From positions 1 through 36,609 of the forward strand of contig CALMZP010000148.1 of assembly GCA_937870635.1 (NCBI GenBank): a stretch of DNA of 36,609 nt. Reading direction: 5' to 3'. The stretch comes from an uncultured Acidobacteriota bacterium. GTDB taxonomy: Bacteria > Acidobacteriota > Thermoanaerobaculia > Gp7-AA8. Made by a program: the position numbers and the translations under genes. Below are positions 8,824 to 15,532 of the stretch, piece by piece. The notes beneath the pieces were generated by a model. The model had not been told where the DNA came from and did no database searches. It saw only the letters and a list, made by a program, of their open reading frames with translations. Within the stretch, counting starts at the first letter, position 1. Each line of letters opens with the position of its first letter.

Positions 8824-9276
8824 ATGAGCTTCGATCAGAAAAACGTCGTTTCCCTTCTCAACAAGATCGTGGAGATGGAGCTGGCGGGCGTCGTCCGCTA
8901 CACCCACTATTCGTTCATGGTCTTCGGATACAACCGCATTCCCATCGTCTCCTGGCTGCGCGAGCAGGCCACCGAATCCATGGGCCACGCCCAGCAGGCC
9001 GGCGAGATCATCACCGCCCTCGGCGAGCATCCCTCCCTCGGCATCGGCCCGCTGCTGGAGACGCACAAACACGATGTCGGCGACATCCTTCGCGAGGCAC
9101 TCGACAACGAGCGCGCCGGCATCCAGCTCTACAAGGACCTGCTCGCCGCGGTCGAGGGCAAGTCCGTGTGGCTCGAGGAGTACGCGCGCAGCATGGTCAT
9201 GCAGGAAGAGATGCACGCGTTCGAAGTCGACAAGATGCTCCGCAAGCCGGGCGACATCAAATCGTTCAAAGCGTAG
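8824..9276 (+). CDS. Bacterioferritin-type ferritin-like protein
   Basis: The 150-residue four-helix protein carries diiron ligand motifs: E19 in VEMELAGVVRY, E51/H55 in ATESMGHAQQAGE, E96 in NERAG and E128/H131 in QEEMHAFEVDKML. It matches the bacterioferritin/Dps-like ferritin group that oxidises and stores iron. AAGGAG lies upstream of the ATG, 11 bases after the CNB gene. Being third in an operon with two putative sensory domains suggests that iron storage is tied to a nucleotide or small-molecule signal (inference). Its 3' end overlaps the facing peroxiredoxin gene by 11 bases. Confidence 0.87.
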   Translation: MSFDQKNVVSLLNKIVEMELAGVVRYTHYSFMVFGYNRIPIVSWLREQATESMGHAQQAGEIITALGEHPSLGIGPLLETHKHDVGDILREALDNERAGIQLYKDLLAAVEGKSVWLEEYARSMVMQEEMHAFEVDKMLRKPGDIKSFKA

Positions 9277-9760
9277 CGAGCTGCTCCCGCGGGTAGGCCT
9301 TCGGGTCTACCTTCGGGTGCGCTTCTTTGACCTTCCCCTGCTCGTCGATCAGGTATGCGACGCGGCGCGCGTACTCGTCCTTCGGACTGTCACAGGCGCC
9401 GTAGTGCATCCCGATCTTCCGGTCGGTGTCCGAGAGAAGCTTGAACGGGAAGCGGCCCCGGTCAGCGAAAATCCTGTTCTCTTCGAGAGAATCAAAGCTG
9501 ACGCCGAGGATCTCGGCGTTTTTTTCCTTGTACTTCGGCGAGAGGTCCCGGAACCCGGCACCTTCGGTCGTTCAGCCGGATGTGCCGGCCTTCGGATAAA
9601 ACCAGAGGACGACTTTCTTCCCGCGAAGGTCGGAGAGCTTCACCCGGCTGCCATCGTGGGCGGTTGCTTCGAAATCAGGGGCAGGATCACCAGGCGTGAG
9701 CATCGATGCACCTCCCGTGAGGGTCTTCCAGACGTAGCGAAATGCGCCGGTAAGGGACAT
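9266..9760 (-). CDS. Selenocysteine-containing peroxiredoxin (UGA at the peroxidatic site)
   Basis: Read through one in-frame TGA (9574-9572), the gene encodes a complete 164-residue BCP/AhpC-type peroxiredoxin that reduces peroxides. The N-part shows GDPAPDFEATAHDGSRVKL and VVLWFYPKAGT. The peroxidatic motif PxxxTxxC reads P57-KAG-T60-SG-U63, so the UGA replaces exactly the catalytic cysteine. The frame then continues intact with TTEGAGFRDLSPKYKEK, FKLLSDTDRKIG, YGAC (C123) and RRVAYLIDEQGKV to a normal TGA. The usual nearby resolving cysteine is absent, so C123 or an external thiol may resolve. ATG 9760 is used; M20 (MLTPGDPAP) is an alternative. Conventional calling splits this gene in two. 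Confidence 0.87.
9543..9574 (-). promoter_or_regulatory. Candidate bacterial SECIS element after the Sec UGA
   Basis: Counting from the base after UGA, nucleotides 9-12 (AGGT) pair with 26-29 (ACCT), one G-G mismatch follows, and 14-17 (CCGG) pair with 21-24 (CCGG). The apical loop is GUU at 18-20. A loop beginning with G about 16-37 bases downstream of UGA matches the published description of bacterial SECIS hairpins. Confidence 0.6.
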
Positions 9761-9777
9761 GAAGCGACATCATAGAC

Positions 9778-9839
9778 GAAGGATGAAGGATGAAGGATGA
9801 AGGGACCTCAACCGCTGTCATCCTTCATCCTTCATCCTT
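9778..9839. repeat. GAAGGAT heptamer arrays in inverted orientation
   Basis: GAAGGAT units run from 9778 to about 9802 and ATCCTTC units from about 9820 to 9839, separated by 17 bases. Another ATCCTTC array lies at 10133-10166, so the M16 peptidase remnant is bracketed by copies of this heptamer. Confidence 0.95.
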
Positions 9840-10131
9840 ATCGAGGATGAGGCCACGTCCGAGGCGGTCCGCTTCGATCTTCATTCGCCAGCTCGAGATT
9901 GTCCGCCGGCAGCGTCGAATAGCCGTTCCGAGAGCCGACGTGGTAGACCACCATGAACGTGAAGACCGGGCTCGAATGGTTCGGAACGAGGAGGATCGTC
10001 ATCCCGTTCGACTTCAGCCGGTACTGAGTGATGCCGCGGAACGTCTCCACCTCCTCGACATTCGGGGGGAGCTGGGCAACGGCGCTCAGCGCGCAGAGAA
10101 ACATTACCGCCAGAGTGATGAGTCGTCGCAT
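9838..10131 (-). pseudogene. Remnant of an M16 (insulinase-like) zinc peptidase
   Basis: The fragment starts normally with a signal peptide (MRRLITLAVMFLCALSAVAQ) and the M16 N-terminus TQYRLKSNGMTILLVPNHSS followed by MVVYHVGSRN. The segment that should follow, including the HxxEH zinc motif, is missing. The sequence jumps to YSTLPADNLELA, which in intact relatives lies well downstream. A frameshift then moves the conserved MKIEADRLGRGLILD into another frame, and everything after it is replaced by the GAAGGAT repeat. This is a decayed gene with an internal deletion, a frameshift and a 3' truncation. Confidence 0.75.
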
Positions 10132-10132
10132 T

Positions 10133-10166
10133 TCCTTCATCCTTCCGCCTTCATCCTTCATCCTTC
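10133..10166. repeat. ATCCTTC heptamer array
   Basis: Imperfect ATCCTTC units between the M16 remnant and the GNAT gene, reaching the GNAT stop codon. Same unit as 9778-9839. Confidence 0.85.
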
Positions 10167-10620
10167 ACTTCATCCACTCGAACGTCATGTAGTGATCGCC
10201 GTTCATTCCGAGGCGGCGATACACGTCCTGGGCGGCGGTGTTGGTGCGGTCGACGTAGAGACGGATACCTTTCACCGATTCGTTGCTCTCGGCGATCCGC
10301 TTCACGTGTTCGTACAGGCCGGCGTAGACCCCTTTGCGGCGGTCCTCGGGACGCACGTACACGCTCTGGATCCACCAGACCATGCCATTGCGCCAGTCGC
10401 TCCACTCGAACGTGATCATCAGCGACGCGATGAGGTCGGGCCCTGACTCAGCCACGAAGTAACGGCCCAGGTTGCGGTCTTCGAAGACCGCCTCCACGCC
10501 ACGGGTGCAGACGTGGCGGTTGAGCGTCATGTTCTCGGTTTCCTTCGCCATGGCGATCTGGAAATCGACGATGTCGAGGGCGTCCCGGCGGTTGGCGTCG
10601 CGGTAGAGGATGTCTGCCAT
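10165..10620 (-). CDS. GNAT family N-acetyltransferase
   Basis: The 151-residue single-domain protein has the GNAT fold: ILYRDANRRDALDIVDFQ (first strand and helix), GMVWWIQSVYVRPEDRRKGV (strand 4 and the acetyl-CoA pyrophosphate loop RRKGVY) and the C-terminal RLYVDRTNTAAQDVYRRLGM. The acceptor substrate cannot be inferred. ATG 10620 lies 44 bases from the divergent DMT transporter start. The stop codon abuts the ATCCTTC array. Confidence 0.88.
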   Translation of the reverse strand: MADILYRDANRRDALDIVDFQIAMAKETENMTLNRHVCTRGVEAVFEDRNLGRYFVAESGPDLIASLMITFEWSDWRNGMVWWIQSVYVRPEDRRKGVYAGLYEHVKRIAESNESVKGIRLYVDRTNTAAQDVYRRLGMNGDHYMTFEWMK

Positions 10621-10664
10621 ACAGCGCAGACGATATCCCGAAAATCGAATACGCTTCGGGGCGC

Positions 10665-11573
10665 TTGACCGAACGCCGCGCCACCCATCGGGCCCTCCTC
10701 CTCATGTTCGCGTCGGCGGCGATGTTCGGAGCCATGGCCTTTGCGGCCAAGCTCGCCTCGGCCCGACTGTCCGGACCGCAGGTGGCGATGATCCGCTTCG
10801 CCGTAGGACTCCTACCCGTTCTGCTGATTCCGCACGCGCGGCGTCTGGCGACGAAGTTCGAGCGGGTCGACCTCCTTCTCTACCGGGGCCTGTTCGGCGG
10901 AACGGCGGTACTCCTCTATTTCATCGCCATCGCGCACACGAGCGTCGGCGTGGCCACACTGCTCAATTACACGGCACCCGTGTGGTCAGGGATCTTCTCG
11001 ATGGTGTTCATCGGCGAAAAGTTCAGTCCGAAGGTGCTGATCGCCCTTCCGGTCGCATTCACCGGCGTGCTCCTCGTCGTCAATGCCAACGCTCGCCCGG
11101 GCGATGTCCTCGGCTTCGGCCCATGGGAACTCTGCGCGGCGCTGTCGGCAGTCGCCTCCGGCGCCGCCGTTACGGCGATGCGCGCGGCGCGGCGCGGGGA
11201 GAACTCGTGGTCGGTATACGGAAGCTTCTGCCTGCTCGGGCTTCTCGTGACGATGCCGCTCGGCATCTTCACGTGGAAACATCCCGTCGGCCACGAATGG
11301 CTGGCGCTGGCGCTGGCGTCGCTGCTGGCGATCGGCGCGCAGCTCACGATGACGTTCAGCCTGCGATGGGTGGACGCGATGACGGTCGGCGTCATCTCCC
11401 AGTTCGCCGTCCTCATGTCAATGGCCCTCGGCGCGATGTTCCTCAACGAAGTGATCACGGGAATGGAGGCGCTGGGGTCACTCCTGACGATCAGCGGCGT
11501 CGTCGGCGTGGTCTACATTACGTCGCTGACGAAGCCGAAGGCCGCGGCGGAGCAAGTGGTTCCGGAGGCGTGA
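10665..11573 (+). CDS. DMT superfamily (EamA) transporter
   Basis: The 302-residue membrane protein has about ten hydrophobic helices in two EamA halves. The second half holds MTFSLRWVDAMTVGVISQFA followed by MALGAMFLNE, a typical EamA signature. The substrate is unknown; relatives export amino acids or metabolites. The start is taken as TTG 10665; ATG 10704 is a possible shorter start that still keeps the first helix. The gene is convergent with the SulP permease across a palindromic repeat. Confidence 0.87.
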   Translation: MTERRATHRALLLMFASAAMFGAMAFAAKLASARLSGPQVAMIRFAVGLLPVLLIPHARRLATKFERVDLLLYRGLFGGTAVLLYFIAIAHTSVGVATLLNYTAPVWSGIFSMVFIGEKFSPKVLIALPVAFTGVLLVVNANARPGDVLGFGPWELCAALSAVASGAAVTAMRAARRGENSWSVYGSFCLLGLLVTMPLGIFTWKHPVGHEWLALALASLLAIGAQLTMTFSLRWVDAMTVGVISQFAVLMSMALGAMFLNEVITGMEALGSLLTISGVVGVVYITSLTKPKAAAEQVVPEA

Positions 11574-11589
11574 AGCGGCGCGGTCCACT

Positions 11590-11688
11590 GTCATCCCGGC
11601 GTGAGCGAGGGATCCGGGGGCCGGGTGGCGCCAACATCATGCCTCGTGCCGCCCATCCCCCAGGTCCCTCGCTCACGCTCGGGATGAC
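11590..11688. repeat. Dispersed inverted repeat, family GTCATCCCGAGCGTGAG, copy 2
   Basis: Inverted arms flank a loop that is the reverse complement of the loop at 1261-1300. The element separates two convergent genes and supplies the last codons and stop (KSVSSRA) of the SulP gene. Confidence 0.9.
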
Positions 11689-13367
11689 ACGCTTTTTCCG
11701 CCCATGGCCTCGATGCCGCGGTCGAGGGCTTCCTCGAACGTGCCGAAGATCTCGAAACCGGCCTTCCCGGAGCGCTCGAGGGCTCGCGCCGGCTGCTCGC
11801 GCACTTCGGTGAAGAAGACGATCGTTCCTTCGTGCCGCGATTTCTTCACCAGCTGATCGAGAGCGTGGATGCCGGTGGCATCGATTGCCGGGACGTTGCG
11901 CATGCGCAGGATGAAGACCCGCGGCGGCCGGCCCAGCTCCGACATCACGTCCTTCAGCTTGTCGGCCACGCCAAAGAAGAACGGCCCGTTCACTTCATAG
12001 ACATCGATGCCCGGCGGGATCTCGCGGCCGTGCAGCATGCGCTTCTTCTTCCTCACCTGCGTGATCTCGTCCGGGTCTTCCGCGGTCCGGTCCGTCACTT
12101 CGGCGGTGAGGCCTTCGATATTGGTGATTTCCGCCATGCGGCGCATGAAGAGCAGAGCCGCGGCCACGATTCCCACCTGCACCGCGACGGTGAGGTCCAC
12201 GAAGATCGTCAATCCGAATGTGAGCAGCAGCACCACCAGGTCGCTGCGCGGAGCCCGAAGCAGTCCGGCGAACGACTGCCATTCGCTCATGTGAAATGCG
12301 ACGACCACGAGGATAGCGGCCAGCGCCGCGAGCGGCACCATCGCCGCCCAGCGTCCGAGCATGAGGAGGATCAGCAGCAGCGTCACGGCATGAACCATCC
12401 CGGCCAGGGGCGTTCGACCGCCGGAGCGGATGTTCGTCGCCGTCCGCGCGATCGCCCCCGTCGCGGGAATGCCGCCGAAGATCGGGGAAAAGATGTTCGC
12501 CACTCCCTGGGCGACCAGCTCCATGTTCGACTTATGACGCGTCCCGATCATGCCGTCTGCGACGACGGCGGACAGCAGCGACTCGATCGCCGCGAGCAGC
12601 GCGACGGTCAGCGCCGGTGAGATGAACTGTTTCCACTGATGCCACGGAATGTCGGGCCAGCGCGGCATCGGGAGCGATGACGGCACGCCTCCGAAGCGCG
12701 AGCCGATGGTCTCGACCGGCAGGTCGAAGAGTTGCACGACAGCCGTCGCCAGTAGCATCGCCACGAAAGGACTGGGAACCATCTTCGAGAATCGTGGCCA
12801 TACCAGGAGAACGATCAGCGTGCCGGTGGCGATGAGCGTCGTCGGCAGATGGATCGTGCCGATCTTCTCGGCGTACGCGACCCACTTGTCCATGAACTCC
12901 GGAGGAACCTCTCCCATCTTCAGGCCGAAGAAGTCCTTGATCTGCGACGAGAAGATGATCACCGCGATGCCGGAGGTGAAGCCTGTCACGACTGGATACG
13001 GGATGAACTTGATGAGGCCGCCGAGCTTCGCGAGCCCGAGGATGACGAGGAACGCGCCCGCGAGAACGCTGATGATGACCAGCCCCTCGTAGCCGTACTT
13101 GTGGACGATCCCGTAGACGATGACCACGAAGGCACCCGTCGGCCCGCCGATCTGCACGCGGCTGCCGCCGAGGAGCGAGATCAGGAAGCCGGCGACGATC
13201 GCGGTGTAGAGGCCGCGCTCGGGCGGCACACCCGAAGCGATCGCGAACGCGAGCGCGAGCGGCAACGCCACGACTCCGACGACGACACCGGCGATGACGT
13301 CGCGCGTGACGCCGTCGCGGGTATACCCCTCGCGGAAGCAGACGATGGATTTGGGAAGAAAGTCCAA
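11673..13367 (-). CDS. SulP family anion permease with STAS domain
   Basis: The 564-residue protein has a SulP transporter domain (about 1-400) with the signature region DVIAGVVVGVVALPLALAFA, then GLYTAIVAGFLISLLGGSRV and GGPTGAFVVIVYGI, followed by a STAS domain (about 440-550) with YEVNGPFFFGVADKL and MRNVPAIDATGIHALDQL. The family carries sulfate, bicarbonate or dicarboxylates; the substrate is not decidable here. The last seven residues come from the palindromic repeat at 11590-11688. No carbonic anhydrase or sulfate-assimilation gene is adjacent. Confidence 0.92.
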   Translation of the reverse strand: MDFLPKSIVCFREGYTRDGVTRDVIAGVVVGVVALPLALAFAIASGVPPERGLYTAIVAGFLISLLGGSRVQIGGPTGAFVVIVYGIVHKYGYEGLVIISVLAGAFLVILGLAKLGGLIKFIPYPVVTGFTSGIAVIIFSSQIKDFFGLKMGEVPPEFMDKWVAYAEKIGTIHLPTTLIATGTLIVLLVWPRFSKMVPSPFVAMLLATAVVQLFDLPVETIGSRFGGVPSSLPMPRWPDIPWHQWKQFISPALTVALLAAIESLLSAVVADGMIGTRHKSNMELVAQGVANIFSPIFGGIPATGAIARTATNIRSGGRTPLAGMVHAVTLLLILLMLGRWAAMVPLAALAAILVVVAFHMSEWQSFAGLLRAPRSDLVVLLLTFGLTIFVDLTVAVQVGIVAAALLFMRRMAEITNIEGLTAEVTDRTAEDPDEITQVRKKKRMLHGREIPPGIDVYEVNGPFFFGVADKLKDVMSELGRPPRVFILRMRNVPAIDATGIHALDQLVKKSRHEGTIVFFTEVREQPARALERSGKAGFEIFGTFEEALDRGIEAMGGKSVSSRA

Positions 13368-13381
13368 GCTTCTTGCTGCGA

Positions 13382-14143
13382 TTATCGCACCTCGAACCTC
13401 ACCGTCAGCTCAAACCACGTGTCGACAGGCTGTCCGCGCAGCGTCCCGGGCGCGAATGTCCACTGCTGCACGGCGTCGATCACGGACTGGTTGAAGGGAG
13501 CCCACGAGCTCGTGATCACCTGCGGATCGCGGATCCGGCCTGTCCGGTCGATCACACAACGAACCGTGACGACGGCCGTCTTGCGAGCCGGCACAAACGC
13601 TGATGGGTAGCGCGGCTCGACGCGGCGAAGGACCTTCGCGGCGCGCACCTCGCCTCCCGGAACGAGCGGCCCGCCATCTCCCGGAGTACCCGTTCCGACG
13701 CCCGGATCATCGCCGATGCCCCCCGGCTGACCCAGCGGATGGCCCCCTCCGCCCTCACCCGTTCCCGTGTCACCACCCGCCGGGATCACGTCGGTTCCGG
13801 CGCCCGGCGTCGACAGCACCGGCGTCTCGTCCGGGATTTCGGCCGGCGCGGTCACTTCCTGCGGTTGTGGCTCTCGGGGCGGCGGCGTTACCCGCGGCTC
13901 CGGTTTCGGCTGCGCTTTCGGCGGCGGACCGCCCGGCCCGAATTCCGCAGGGAGAGCTACCGGTGTCATTGGCCGATAGATCTCCATCTGATCGGGCGAC
14001 TGCTCGGGAAACTCGACCGCGGCGATGCTCATCGCCACGGCGCCGAGGGCGACGGCGGTGTGGATGGCCACAGAAGCGGTAAGGAGACCGAAACGGCGGG
14101 GAGCGGCGATGCTGCGGGAACGAACGAGCGAAGTGTCGAACAT
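13382..14143 (-). CDS. TonB-like energy transducer protein
   Basis: The 253-residue protein has one N-terminal transmembrane helix (FGLLTASVAIHTAVALGAVA), a long proline- and glycine-rich periplasmic linker (about 65-165) and a C-terminal TonB domain (about 168-253) with RVEPRYPSAFVPARKTAVVT, VIDRTGRIRDPQV and AVQQWTFAPGTLRGQPVDTW. It would couple the proton motive force to outer-membrane transport. No ExbB/ExbD or TonB-dependent receptor is nearby, so it may use remote partners. It diverges from the PilT-like gene. Confidence 0.85.
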   Translation of the reverse strand: MFDTSLVRSRSIAAPRRFGLLTASVAIHTAVALGAVAMSIAAVEFPEQSPDQMEIYRPMTPVALPAEFGPGGPPPKAQPKPEPRVTPPPREPQPQEVTAPAEIPDETPVLSTPGAGTDVIPAGGDTGTGEGGGGHPLGQPGGIGDDPGVGTGTPGDGGPLVPGGEVRAAKVLRRVEPRYPSAFVPARKTAVVTVRCVIDRTGRIRDPQVITSSWAPFNQSVIDAVQQWTFAPGTLRGQPVDTWFELTVRFEVR

Positions 14144-14197
14144 GGCAGTGCCTCCTGGAAGTTGGACACGGCATCCGCCTCAGGAGAAACTACCGGG

Positions 14198-15424
14198 GTG
14201 ACCAAGAAGCTGATCCGCGATCCACAGCTCGACGACCTCGTGCGGGAGCTCAACCAGACCGGCGGTCGGACCGAGAGATTCGCAGACGACCGGACGGAGA
14301 CGCCTGCCGGCGAACCGCCGCCCGGTGATGTCCCTGCCGGAAACGACCTGGAGCCGCTCCTCGGCGAGATGCTCCGGCGCGGCGCCAGCGACCTTCTCCT
14401 GACCGCGGGCTCGCCGCCGGTCTTCCGCCTGGGTGGCGTCCTGACGCGCAGCACGAGCGCACCCCTTTCCAATGACGAGATCCACTCGCTCTTCGCGCCG
14501 ATCGTGACCGGCCGTCTCAATGCTCGCCTGAACGACGAAGGTGCGATCGACTTCTCGCTGCGCCTCAGCGCGCAGGTGTCGGAGGAGAACCGTCGTGCGC
14601 ATCGCTTCCGTATCAACGTTCATCGCCAGCGCGGCACGCTGGCAGCCGCGATCCGCGCCCTTCCGACCGAGATCCCTACACTCGCGCAGCTGAATCTTCC
14701 CCAGTCCCTCGCTGAGCTGGTGAAGCCGTCGCGCGGCCTCGTCCTCATCTGCGGTCCCACCGGTGCCGGCAAATCGACCACCCTCGCCGCCCTCCTCGGC
14801 GAGATGAACAAGAACGAAGCCCGGCACATCATCACGATCGAAGACCCGGTCGAATATGAGCACCGCAATATGAAATCGGTGATCGAGCAGGTGGAAATCG
14901 GACGCGACTCGCCGACGTTCGCCGGCGCACTGCGCGCGGCGTTGCGGCAGGATACGGACGTGATCCTGGTCGGCGAGATGCGCGACCTGGAGACGATGGC
15001 AACCGCGGTGACCGCGGCCGAGACGGGACATCTCATCCTTTCGACGCTCCACACGAGCGACGTCGCGAGCGCCATCAATCGAGTCGTCGACGTCTTCCCG
15101 CCGGAACAGCAGGCCCAGATCCGCAACCAGCTCGCGCTCGCGCTCAACGCCATCGTCGTGCAGCACCTCATCCCACGAAAGGATGGACAGGGACAGGTCG
15201 TCGCGGTCGAGTTGCTGCTCGCGAATCCGGCGGTGCGCAATCACCTGCGCAACAACAAACTGCAGAATCTCGCAAGTGAAATCACGCTCGGCAAGCGCGC
15301 CGGGATGATCTCCCTGGAGGATTCACTCTCGCGGTTCGTCCAGCAGGGTCTGATCACGATCGAAGATGCGCGAGCGCGATCGGCGCGGCCCGACGAGCTC
15401 GAGTCGGTCATGCGGCTGACGTGA
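14198..15424 (+). CDS. Type IV pilus retraction ATPase, PilT/PilU type
   Basis: The 408-residue hexameric ATPase has Walker A GPTGAGKST at about 186-194, the Asp box IITIEDPVEYEH, Walker B RQDTDVILVGEMRD and the His box LSTLHTSDV. The N-terminal part GASDLLLTAGSPPVFRLGG is typical of PilT. Residues 1-50 are a hydrophilic extension not usual in PilT, which explains the length above the usual 340-380. The GTG start at 14198 follows AGGAG after 11 bases; an open frame runs further upstream but is antisense to the TonB-like gene. No other pilus genes are present, so PilT and PilU cannot be told apart. Confidence 0.9.
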   Translation: MTKKLIRDPQLDDLVRELNQTGGRTERFADDRTETPAGEPPPGDVPAGNDLEPLLGEMLRRGASDLLLTAGSPPVFRLGGVLTRSTSAPLSNDEIHSLFAPIVTGRLNARLNDEGAIDFSLRLSAQVSEENRRAHRFRINVHRQRGTLAAAIRALPTEIPTLAQLNLPQSLAELVKPSRGLVLICGPTGAGKSTTLAALLGEMNKNEARHIITIEDPVEYEHRNMKSVIEQVEIGRDSPTFAGALRAALRQDTDVILVGEMRDLETMATAVTAAETGHLILSTLHTSDVASAINRVVDVFPPEQQAQIRNQLALALNAIVVQHLIPRKDGQGQVVAVELLLANPAVRNHLRNNKLQNLASEITLGKRAGMISLEDSLSRFVQQGLITIEDARARSARPDELESVMRLT

Positions 15425-15465
15425 CGTGGCGCCTGGAGCCGCGGGCGACCTCGCCCGCGAATTGC
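15424..15465. repeat. GCGGGCGA palindromic element, copy 1
   Basis: A GAGCCGCGGGCGACCTCGCC palindrome lies immediately after the PilT stop, followed by a second short palindrome GGCGTTCGAACGCC. Related copies occur at 16843-16865, 25797-25822, 31705-31730, 33162-33232, 35252-35324 and 36588-36609. Confidence 0.85.
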
Positions 15466-15532
15466 AGGCAGAGTGGCACGCAGGCGTTCGAACGCCGCGG
15501 CGATGTCGGCGGCCGCCCCGGGATGGAGGCGT

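Noticed and set aside
9349-9760. Peroxiredoxin pseudogene with a nonsense mutation
   Set aside because: The only stop is at the exact catalytic Cys position, the frame after it is intact and conserved, and a SECIS-like hairpin follows. Random decay would rarely give this.
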